A stretch of 28,059 bases of DNA, taken from Chloroflexota bacterium. Lineage in GTDB: Bacteria; Chloroflexota; Anaerolineae; Anaerolineales; UBA4823. Both the position numbers and the translations under genes were made by a program. Position 1 is the stretch's first letter. Every line of letters starts with the position of its first letter. Below the pieces are notes generated by a model that did no database searches, was not told the DNA's origin, and worked only from the letters and a program-made list of their open reading frames with translations. The stretch is taken from the NCBI GenBank assembly GCA_012798185.1, contig JAAZNS010000138.1, forward strand, positions 1-28,059, read 5' to 3'. Shown piece after piece: positions 13,813 through 20,615 of this stretch.

Positions 13813-14873
13813 TGATGAGCAGCAGTGTATTAGGATCACCTCGAATAAACTGGGATATCGGTACGGCATACGATTTCTTCATCAGCCTTACGGTGCTGCA
13901 ATCCCCGGAAACTTATGGTTTGCGCCCCTCTTGGGCAGCGGGAGTGCGCTCCCGACTGCCTGCTGAGGAACGGAAATTTTTGGAAGAGACCCGGGAATTT
14001 AATTATGTATCACAGAATTGGATTCATAACCTGCCTCCCCCAAAGGATGCAGCCACCGCACTTTGGGTGATGCGGCAAACACCGCCGGAAAAACGCATAT
14101 TTGAGACCGCTGAACATCATGAATGTGATGGAATGCGGGAAATCCTTCTCAATGTAGCAGCTCACCGTACCTACAACCAAAAAGACGTCGAGGCTTTGCG
14201 GGAAATAATCCGAAAATGTGAGAAATCGGTTAAGTACAAAATGGTCACCAAAATGCTGGACTGGTATTCTAAACCGGATGAATACGGTGAGCTGTATCTT
14301 CGATCAATCCAATCTTATTACCAAAATTTTTTTGCCGAAGAAGAAACACGCATCGAACCATTTTTAAAATCAGGTTTGGAACAGGCGCAAGAAATGGCAA
14401 AAAAGATGTCGGCAGCGGACCTGGTAAAGACCCTTTCTCAGGGTGTTTATTTTAAGGAAGCATTGGATTATCCGGAATTAGTGCTGGTGCCATCATTTTG
14501 GAGCACACCATTAATCATTTGGGCATATGAGCCGCAAAAACACATGGTGATGGTGTTTGGCTGCCGACCGGCAGATATGTCGTTAATCCCAGGTGATGAA
14601 GCGCCGGATAATACAGTGCGTGTCCTTAAGGCACTGGCAGATCCTACCCGCTTGCAGATTATGCGCTATCTCGCAAAGGAAGATCTTACCCCATCGCAGC
14701 TTGCTCAACGGCTTAGGCTGCGCGCCCCCACAGTCATTCATCACCTGGATATGCTGCGTGCAGCGGGTTTGGTAAATATTGATCTCGAAGAGGGAAACAA
14801 ACGTTACACAGCCCGTATGGAAGCTATCAATGCCACAATCAATACGCTGGATAATTATCTGGATAAATCGTGA
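13812..14873 (+). CDS. ArsR-family transcriptional regulator with long N-terminal effector domain
   Basis: About 353 residues from the ATG at 13812; a TTG at 13803 in the same frame would add three. The last ~85 residues are an ArsR winged helix: 'VLKALADPTRLQIMRYLA', 'LTPSQLAQRLRLRAPTVIHHLDML' (recognition helix) and 'RAAGLVNI' with the beta wing after it. The ~265-residue N-terminal part begins 'NWDIGTAYDFFISLTVLQSP' and resembles the DUF5937-like sensory region of long ArsR proteins; no Cys metal-binding pair is seen, so a non-metal ligand is more likely. The gene overlaps the small ORF by one base and is followed after 15 bp by an MFS exporter. It probably represses its own promoter through the TCTAA palindromes and releases it when the exporter's substrate is present. 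Confidence 0.85.
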   Translation: MMSSSVLGSPRINWDIGTAYDFFISLTVLQSPETYGLRPSWAAGVRSRLPAEERKFLEETREFNYVSQNWIHNLPPPKDAATALWVMRQTPPEKRIFETAEHHECDGMREILLNVAAHRTYNQKDVEALREIIRKCEKSVKYKMVTKMLDWYSKPDEYGELYLRSIQSYYQNFFAEEETRIEPFLKSGLEQAQEMAKKMSAADLVKTLSQGVYFKEALDYPELVLVPSFWSTPLIIWAYEPQKHMVMVFGCRPADMSLIPGDEAPDNTVRVLKALADPTRLQIMRYLAKEDLTPSQLAQRLRLRAPTVIHHLDMLRAAGLVNIDLEEGNKRYTARMEAINATINTLDNYLDKS

Positions 14874-14888
14874 AATATCAGTAAATCT

Positions 14889-16169
14889 ATGAGAACTGTT
14901 TCTAAATCAGTCAATAGACGGCTGATCAGTGAGTATACCAGCCGGTTAAAAGCGTTCAGCCCCAATGCCCGTTTTTATCTTTTAAGTGTTGTTATTTTTG
15001 GAGCAGCCACCGGGGTATATCGGTTGCTGTTTAATTTTTATGTCCTCAGCCTGGGTTTCAATGAAGCGCACCTGGGCAATATGATCACCACGTACAATAT
15101 GGCAGCCCTAATCGGCGCTCTACCCATGGGTTATTTAGGAGATCTATTGGGAAGAAAGCGCTCCTTTTTAGTGGCTTATTCGCTGGAAAGCATAAGTATC
15201 ATTGGAATTGTCTTTTGGCGCACCGAATTGGCTTTCTTCTTGCTGAATATTCTTTCGGGGCTTGCCTTCAGCCTTGCTGGTGTTACCATGTCGCCATTTT
15301 TAATGGAAAACAGCCAGGAACACGAGCGTACCTATTTATTCAGCTTCGGTATGGGCATTCAAATGGCAATGGGTTCTGTGGGGAATTGGGTGGGTGGTTA
15401 TCTGCCGACCTGGGTGGCGCAATCAAAAGGCGTGACTCCAACCAGTATCGTCGCTTATAGTGGATCGCTGCTTATTATCGGGATGATCACCTTATTAGGT
15501 TTGATCCCTTTGATGTTTCTGAGGACTCGCCAAAGCAGCCGGTCGGAACAAACAGTGTTCGCGCCGATCAGTTTTGCATCCAAACACCCCGTATTGCTGG
15601 GCAAACTAGTTTCTCCCATGTTGATTACATCTATCGGTGCTGGTCTTATCATGCCGTTTATGAATGTTTTCTACCGTCAGGTGCATCATCAACCCGACCC
15701 GGTTATCGGAGGGCTGTTTGCCTGGGGTTCGCTGGCGATGGGAATTGGCTTGCTCATTGCTCCTCCTCTTGCAGATCGAATTGGTAAAATCCAGCTGGTG
15801 GTTATTACTCAGGCATTGTCCATTCCCTTTCTGGCATTGATGGGATTTACCCCGATATTTTTCATAAGCGCTGCATCCTATTATATCCGTCTGGCTTTGA
15901 TGAACATGAGTTCCCCGGTTTATGATACTTACGTGATGGAGCATGTGGAACCATCAGCGCGGGCAATGGTTGCCAGCCTGGTAAGTATGGCGAATAATTT
16001 CGGATGGGCATTCAGCCCAACGATAAGCGGCTGGCTACAGGTGCGCTATGGGTTTACCCCGCCCTTTATCGGAACATTGGTTTTATATTCAATTTCGATC
16101 TATTTGTATTGGTCTTTTTTTTGGAAAAGAAAGCCAAAAGAATCACAATCTTTTGCCTCTGCCGATTGA
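14889..16169 (+). CDS. MFS transporter (probable drug/metabolite exporter)
   Basis: A 426-residue protein with twelve predicted membrane segments. The MFS loop 2-3 signature is clear in 'GYLGDLLGRKRSFL'. A long central loop with basic residues ('FLRTRQSSRSEQT') separates the two six-helix halves. There is no signal peptide; the N-terminal ~30 residues are cytosolic and basic. It begins 15 bp after the ArsR-family gene and so is surely co-transcribed with it. The pairing suggests inducible efflux of the compound sensed by the regulator, but sequence alone does not indicate which. The ribosome site is poor, again consistent with translational coupling. The strand direction and context make sugar uptake less likely. 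Confidence 0.85.
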   Translation: MRTVSKSVNRRLISEYTSRLKAFSPNARFYLLSVVIFGAATGVYRLLFNFYVLSLGFNEAHLGNMITTYNMAALIGALPMGYLGDLLGRKRSFLVAYSLESISIIGIVFWRTELAFFLLNILSGLAFSLAGVTMSPFLMENSQEHERTYLFSFGMGIQMAMGSVGNWVGGYLPTWVAQSKGVTPTSIVAYSGSLLIIGMITLLGLIPLMFLRTRQSSRSEQTVFAPISFASKHPVLLGKLVSPMLITSIGAGLIMPFMNVFYRQVHHQPDPVIGGLFAWGSLAMGIGLLIAPPLADRIGKIQLVVITQALSIPFLALMGFTPIFFISAASYYIRLALMNMSSPVYDTYVMEHVEPSARAMVASLVSMANNFGWAFSPTISGWLQVRYGFTPPFIGTLVLYSISIYLYWSFFWKRKPKESQSFASAD

Positions 16170-16271
16170 CTGGTGTTTAATGGGACATAGAATACCCCTC
16201 TGCAATTCGGGTTTTCATGGGGGGAGGTGCATGCCATACACCACGGTATTTATTTATACGTGAGCATATAG

Positions 16272-16291
16272 GAATTAATAAGAATTAATAA
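16272..16291 (+). repeat. Tandem 10-bp repeat GAATTAATAA x2 upstream of OsmC gene
   Basis: Two exact, adjacent copies lie about 90 bp before the OsmC-type gene in an AT-rich leader. This could be an upstream promoter element or regulator site, or chance in AT-rich DNA. Confidence 0.4.
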
Positions 16292-16380
16292 AAAATGAAA
16301 AAGCGCAACCTTTTGTAAAAATCCGCATCAAATCTCTAGACGTGGAATGTTCACGCAAATAAAAATAGGAGGTAGTAATT

Positions 16381-16776
16381 ATGGAAATGATTATTGATTT
16401 TCCCGGCGGCGCAAAGGTGGACGCGCACTTTGGAGGTTTCACGGTTAGAACTGATCAGCCCCCCGGCGGCGGAGGTGAAGATTCAGCACCAACGCCTTTT
16501 GCTTTATTTCTTGCCTCGATCGGCACCTGCGCCGGCATTTATGTGCTGGGATTTTGCAAGCAGCGCGGCATTCCCAGTGATGGCATTCGCATCATTCAAC
16601 GCGCACAAACCGATCCAGCTACCGGAATGATTGGGCAAATCGATATCGAAATTCAAACTCCATCCGGGTTTCCCGAGAAGTATCTGCCGGCGTTGATCCG
16701 TTCCGCCGATCAATGTAAAGTCAAGAAACATTTGGAGAATCCCCCTGTTTTTAATGTTTATACAAAAATGGTGTAA
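16381..16776 (+). CDS. OsmC family protein
   Basis: A 131-residue protein of the OsmC/Ohr/YhfA fold. The two family cysteines are present: Cys50 in 'ASIGTCAGIYVLGFC' and Cys112 in 'SADQCKVKKHL'. This pair reduces organic hydroperoxides in Ohr/OsmC proteins, but the short N-terminus and 'TPFALFLASIGTC' pattern fit the broader OsmC-like group rather than classical Ohr. An additional Cys59 follows the first. AGGAGGT seven bases before the ATG is one of the best ribosome sites in the window. A rho-independent terminator lies about 80 bp downstream. It has its own 211-bp upstream region, so it is probably not part of the MFS operon. Confidence 0.9.
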   Translation: MEMIIDFPGGAKVDAHFGGFTVRTDQPPGGGGEDSAPTPFALFLASIGTCAGIYVLGFCKQRGIPSDGIRIIQRAQTDPATGMIGQIDIEIQTPSGFPEKYLPALIRSADQCKVKKHLENPPVFNVYTKMV

Positions 16777-16855
16777 ATATCCATAAATTTTGAGTTCTTT
16801 CCAAAAACATTCAGGCTGGTTTCGATAACTTTTAGTTGCATTGAAACATGCGCTC

Positions 16856-16878
16856 AGCCACCGCTGGCTTATTTTTTT
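16856..16878 (+). terminator. Rho-independent terminator of the OsmC gene
   Basis: AGCCA-CCGC-TGGCT forms a 5-bp GC-rich hairpin followed by TTATTTTTTT on the plus strand. It sits between two convergent genes and has no T-run in the minus direction. Confidence 0.8.
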
Positions 16879-16882
16879 CCTA

Positions 16883-17803
16883 TTAGTGTTTTTTTGAAAA
16901 GTGTAGAAATCCGATGAATATAATAGCCATTACAACGAAGCTGGCTAAGTTATATACCGGGTCGAGCGTATTAATTGTAAAAATTGATGGCACAGGCAGC
17001 ACCGAATCGGTATAGTTTTCCAGCAACACGAAGGTATTGATCCCAATATGACACCCCAATGCAAGCTCCAGACGATTATCCTTTAACGTAATCAATGCCA
17101 TAAAGATCCCTACAGCAAAATAATAGGCGAGAGTCAACACTACATCCACCGCCACTTCGGGATTGGCAAAGTGCAATGACATAAATAAAGCGCTGGATAT
17201 GATGATGGCAATCCAAGGACTTTTGAAAAGCAGGGTTAGGCTTTGAGTTAAGTAGCCGCGAAACATCAGCTCTTCTGTGGCTGCCTGGATAGGTACGAAT
17301 ATTATGATAATCGGTACGAACTTGATGAATTCACCGGAATCGAAGGTGAGCTGGTAGCGTCCGGGAAATGAGATCGCTTCGGTGATGCAGCTAACCAGCA
17401 CCAATAACCAAATAACGAGCACACCAAGCCCAATGCGCTTCCAATCGATTCGCTTCAAAGGAGTGATCAATGATATAACCGACCGGCGGTGTATGAATTT
17501 GACCGCTACAAACAAACTCAACAACAGAGGAATAAAACTCAATAAACCCAGCGTTAAATCAACAAGAGGATTGCTCCCAATATTCAAAGTAGAATTCGCG
17601 TCCATGCCGGTGAGGGGGTTGTTGTCGAACATGGAAATCACATAATAAAAAATAAACAAAAATACGCTAAACCCCAACCAGCAAAAGATGATGATACAGA
17701 AAGATAGCAGATAGCGCCACCACTCATTTTTTCCCAGGCGCCCCAGGTAGTAGTATTTTTGTTCGATTGATTCGATTGATTGAACCGCGTTTTCAAATTG
17801 CAT
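16883..17803 (-). CDS. CPBP family intramembrane glutamic endopeptidase
   Basis: A 306-residue protein with seven to eight hydrophobic segments. All three motifs of the CPBP/Rce1-like ABI family are present: 'EELMFRG' (E177, E178, R182), 'FMSLH' (F207-H211) and 'HIGIN' (H252-N256). These residues form the active site in Rce1, which cleaves prenylated proteins; bacterial members process peptides or act in bacteriocin immunity. Placement next to an isoprenylcysteine-methyltransferase-like gene echoes the Rce1/Icmt pairing of eukaryotic CAAX processing, although bacteria lack that pathway. The ATG at 17803 lacks a ribosome site, but an AATAAT -10-like hexamer stands six bases before it. Confidence 0.9.
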   Translation of the reverse strand: MQFENAVQSIESIEQKYYYLGRLGKNEWWRYLLSFCIIIFCWLGFSVFLFIFYYVISMFDNNPLTGMDANSTLNIGSNPLVDLTLGLLSFIPLLLSLFVAVKFIHRRSVISLITPLKRIDWKRIGLGVLVIWLLVLVSCITEAISFPGRYQLTFDSGEFIKFVPIIIIFVPIQAATEELMFRGYLTQSLTLLFKSPWIAIIISSALFMSLHFANPEVAVDVVLTLAYYFAVGIFMALITLKDNRLELALGCHIGINTFVLLENYTDSVLPVPSIFTINTLDPVYNLASFVVMAIIFIGFLHFSKKH

Positions 17804-17857
17804 GGCTTGATTATTTAAGGCTGGGTTGAACAGAATGTTTAATAAGAAGTATTTTAC

Positions 17858-18556
17858 TTACCAAATACCCGGCAGCAGGCGATAGCGCACTCGCTTTGCA
17901 TAGTCACGGTAACCCTCCAACTTTTCCTGTAGCGTGGCATCTTCGAGACGGGTGCGAACGATCAAAACCACCGAAAGTAATATCGCCGGAATGAATGTCC
18001 AATATGAATCCAGGAAAACTGGTGTGGCTAAGTATGTTAATAATGCACTTGCATAACCAGGATGCCTTACCCACCCATAAGGACCGCTGGATACTACATA
18101 GTGGCTGCGCTCTTTCTGGATGCGCACCATACCGGAAAAGAAGGCATTTTCGATCAGGGCATATGATGCTAAGGCATATCCTGCCATGATGATAACCAGC
18201 GATATGATTTTCGCCGTCGATGAGTAGGCAGGAGACCAGCCGAACAATTCATCCAGCCCGGCGACTATAGGGAGCAACCCGCCGCCTAATCCAACCAGGG
18301 GCGAAAGCACTTTATCCCAGGGTTCGGCGTCTTCATGCTGGAGCATTTTTGCGCGCTCAGCGATTAAATCCGGATGCCGACGGGCTGCCAATATACGGCT
18401 GACGACAAACCCCAACACGGCAATAATGGCGTACACCCAGGCTTCCCACCAGCCCCAATGCCAGGAAATCAAAAGCGGCAAGAAAGGGATGACGAAAATA
18501 AAAAACAGCATCTGGATCACAGTGCGAAGGGTAAAGGTCTTTGAATTTTCGTTCAT
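17858..18556 (-). CDS. Isoprenylcysteine carboxyl methyltransferase (ICMT)-like membrane protein
   Basis: A 232-residue protein with about five membrane segments. The C-terminal ICMT/PEMT-type SAM-binding block is 'VSSGPYGWVRHPGYASALL' plus the later 'EDATLQEKLEGYRDYAKRVRYRLLPGIW', in which the E...Y..Y...RYR pattern is conserved. Bacterial members methylate lipids or small thiols rather than prenylated proteins; the substrate here is unknown. GAGGTGAAAA before the ATG at 18556 supports the start. It lies 54 bp upstream of the CPBP protease on the same strand, so both may be co-expressed despite a possible separate promoter for the latter. Confidence 0.87.
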   Translation of the reverse strand: MNENSKTFTLRTVIQMLFFIFVIPFLPLLISWHWGWWEAWVYAIIAVLGFVVSRILAARRHPDLIAERAKMLQHEDAEPWDKVLSPLVGLGGGLLPIVAGLDELFGWSPAYSSTAKIISLVIIMAGYALASYALIENAFFSGMVRIQKERSHYVVSSGPYGWVRHPGYASALLTYLATPVFLDSYWTFIPAILLSVVLIVRTRLEDATLQEKLEGYRDYAKRVRYRLLPGIW

Positions 18557-18613
18557 TTTTCACCTCAATCGAAAAGCTTTTTTTTGTTTATTCCACGTTT
18601 TCATTCGTTTTGA

Positions 18614-18877
18614 TTATGGAATCGCTTCCTGCAGCCAGTTAATTACTTCGTCCTTTTTGGGAAAACGCCCTATGCAAACGAGTTTATCATTTATCATTAG
18701 ACTCGGGAGGATCAATACCTGGGTAACTTTCTCAATATCATCCAATTTTTTTATTTCCCTGATCGCAATTTCAAGGTCTGGATATTTTTTTTGCAGCTCG
18801 CTTTGCGCAGCCATCACTGTCCTCTTGACTGCATACCGCTGCGGGGTTTTATAACTTAGGATTGTTACGGTGATCAT
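18614..18877 (-). CDS. Thioredoxin-fold protein lacking the CxxC active site
   Basis: An 87-residue protein with the compact thioredoxin-like layout: beta strand 'MITVTILSY', a helix 'VKRTVMAAQSELQKKYP', a strand 'LEIAIREI', the cis-Pro loop 'LILPSLMINDKLVCIGRFP' and a final helix 'KKDEVINWLQEAI'. It resembles the 'redox-active disulfide protein 2'/glutaredoxin-like small proteins, but the expected CPxC after strand 1 reads 'KTPQR'. Only one Cys remains, in the cis-Pro region. Disulfide chemistry is therefore unlikely, and the protein may bind partners or be decaying. The ATG at 18877 is preceded by a modest GGTGG. Confidence 0.7.
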   Translation of the reverse strand: MITVTILSYKTPQRYAVKRTVMAAQSELQKKYPDLEIAIREIKKLDDIEKVTQVLILPSLMINDKLVCIGRFPKKDEVINWLQEAIP

Positions 18878-18934
18878 AAGTAGTATCCACCAATCAGATC
18901 TTAAGGGTTTTGGAAATCCTTAGGGGTAAATTTC

Positions 18935-20326
18935 TCACAATTCTTTATAGCCCAACTTCTCTAAATACGCCCTTTCCTTCTCGGCGTGGATTTCCGCCAG
19001 CTGACGTTTGGTCTTTTCCCAGGCTTCACCTGCCAGCGGATAACTCAAGGTGACAAGTAGTGAAATGGTCAACAGCAGCGCCGGGATGGCCATCCAGCCC
19101 ACCAGGATGCCGGTTTGAGCCGAATGGGATTGTAAGCCCTTAGCCAGCATCTGGTCGTAGCCGAAGCAGTCGATAATAGTGAGGAAAGCCGCCTGTGCCA
19201 GACTGATAGCCGGTTTGGTGACCAGGCTGTTGATGCCGGCGTACATGCCTTCCCGGCGCAAGCCGGTGCGCTGCTCGTCGTGGTCGATCACGTCGCCGTT
19301 CATGATCGGCACCAGGTACATACCGCCCGAAAAACCGACGCCGATGAACAGGAAGCCCAGCACCCCGCCGAGGGTCAGCCGCCCCAGGGTAAGCACGATC
19401 AGGCAGCCCAGGGCAAAGATTGCCAGCCAGATCAGCAGGCAGCGCTTGACGCCCCAGCGGTCGCGCATATTTACCCACAGGAACACCCCGCCCACAATGC
19501 CCGCCAGCAGGGAAAGATAGACCGGTAAACCGGGCACCTTCAATTCATCGAAATAATACAGCACACCCTGCATCAACCCGGTCTGGCAGTAGATCACGGT
19601 GAAGCTAGTGACCAGGAAGATGAGGAAGGATTTGTTCTTGAAGCTCTTGGTGAGCGATTTCAGGAAGCCGAACTGTTCCTGTTCCTGCTGGAAGTGCTTC
19701 TCTTCGTAGAACCAGGTGCTGGCAAAGATTACCCCGCTTAAAATAACCCCTACGGCGATGCATACCCAGCGAAACATGGTGGGATCGTCGCCGGGACCGG
19801 GCTGGATGATCGGCACGATCACCAGGGGCAGCCCGGTGGAGAAAGCCATGAAGATGATCTTCCACACGAACACGCCGCTGCGGGCTTTATTGGAGACTGC
19901 CATCTCGTAGGGCATCAGGTACAGGGCGCTGGCGATAGCGGTGTAGAGGGTATCGTACAGGAACAAGCAAAATAATAGCTGGATGAAGAGCACGGTTTGC
20001 GAACTGGTGGGCAGCTGCACCCAAAACAGGGTGAAGGAAAGCGCCAGGATCGGCGCGCCGTAGCGAATATAGGGCTTGCGCCGCCCTATGGGGCTTTTGG
20101 TGCGGTCGGCGATGAAGCCGATCAGAGGATCGTTGAGGGCATTCCAGATGCCAAAGAGCACCCATGCTAGGCTTGCCAGCTCCGGGCTGAGGGCGAGCAC
20201 ACGGGTGAAATAATAAGTGAGCGCCCCGCCGCCGATCAGGTTCTGCAGGAAGCCGATCGAGCCGTCGCCGGCAGAGACCCAGATGCGTGATTTGAGAGGG
20301 ATGCTTTCTTCGTGGGAGGGAGTCAT
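18935..20326 (-). CDS. GPH-family (MFS_2) sugar:cation symporter
   Basis: About 463 residues with twelve membrane segments. The glycoside-pentoside-hexuronide pattern is visible: 'FGIWNALNDPLIGFIADRTKSPIGRRKPYI' features (NDPxxGxxxDRT...GRRRPW-like), 'YEMAVSNKARSGV' in the next loop and 'NGDVIDHDEQRTGLRREGMYAGI' near residue 350. Members such as MelB or XynB import sugars with Na+ or H+. The substrate is unknown and no sugar enzyme is adjacent. A longer frame begins at 20404, but I prefer the ATG at 20326. TATAAT is exactly six bases upstream of it, the extra residues are read through promoter and purine-rich DNA, and the family starts close to this point. Local GC content is higher than in neighbouring genes. 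Confidence 0.87.
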   Translation of the reverse strand: MTPSHEESIPLKSRIWVSAGDGSIGFLQNLIGGGALTYYFTRVLALSPELASLAWVLFGIWNALNDPLIGFIADRTKSPIGRRKPYIRYGAPILALSFTLFWVQLPTSSQTVLFIQLLFCLFLYDTLYTAIASALYLMPYEMAVSNKARSGVFVWKIIFMAFSTGLPLVIVPIIQPGPGDDPTMFRWVCIAVGVILSGVIFASTWFYEEKHFQQEQEQFGFLKSLTKSFKNKSFLIFLVTSFTVIYCQTGLMQGVLYYFDELKVPGLPVYLSLLAGIVGGVFLWVNMRDRWGVKRCLLIWLAIFALGCLIVLTLGRLTLGGVLGFLFIGVGFSGGMYLVPIMNGDVIDHDEQRTGLRREGMYAGINSLVTKPAISLAQAAFLTIIDCFGYDQMLAKGLQSHSAQTGILVGWMAIPALLLTISLLVTLSYPLAGEAWEKTKRQLAEIHAEKERAYLEKLGYKEL

Positions 20327-20332
20327 GGGAGG

Positions 20333-20338
20333 ATTATA
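20333..20338 (-). promoter_or_regulatory. -10 element placing the transcript start at the GPH symporter ATG
   Basis: The minus strand reads TATAAT-CCTCCC-ATG. CCTCCC is the complement of a Shine-Dalgarno site, so no ribosome binding site exists, which fits a leaderless mRNA. Confidence 0.55.
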
Positions 20339-20401
20339 CAATGAGAGGGAGAGGAAGGGAAAGGAATTATGAATGAATATTAAATAAGGGGAGTACAACC
20401 C

Positions 20402-20432
20402 CACCCTCTATCCCTCCCCGTTCACGGGGAGG
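20402..20432. repeat. Intergenic hairpin repeat, copy A
   Basis: The block CACCCTCTATCCCTCCCC is followed by a perfect 8-bp stem, CCTCCCCG-TTCA-CGGGGAGG (20413-20432). It matches copy B at 23667-23700 in 17 of its first 18 bases. It is followed at about 20510-20600 by a degenerate tract with recurring TCTCG, CCCGA and ATTC words; the remainder of 20433-20615 holds no gene I can support. Confidence 0.75.
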
Positions 20433-20615
20433 AACTTGCCTATTACCAAAAGCGATTGTTTTGTGACTTTAGTTTCTCCTCCCAAGAATACCACTCACTA
20501 CTCACCCCGCATGATTCTCGTATCTCCATTCTCGCTTTTCTAAGCTCGCTTCTCTATTCACGTTTCCCGAATCTCAATTCCCGAGTCCCTAATCACCCAA
20601 TACCAGGTTGCCTCC

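Noticed and set aside
18900..18923. Terminator hairpin CTTAAGG/CCTTAGG between the symporter and the thioredoxin-like gene
   Set aside because: The stem has a wobble and an 11-base loop, and neither direction has a following T-run.
20327..20404. 26-residue N-terminal extension of the GPH symporter
   Set aside because: It is read through the TATAAT promoter and purine-rich DNA, has no ribosome site, and lies outside the family alignment.
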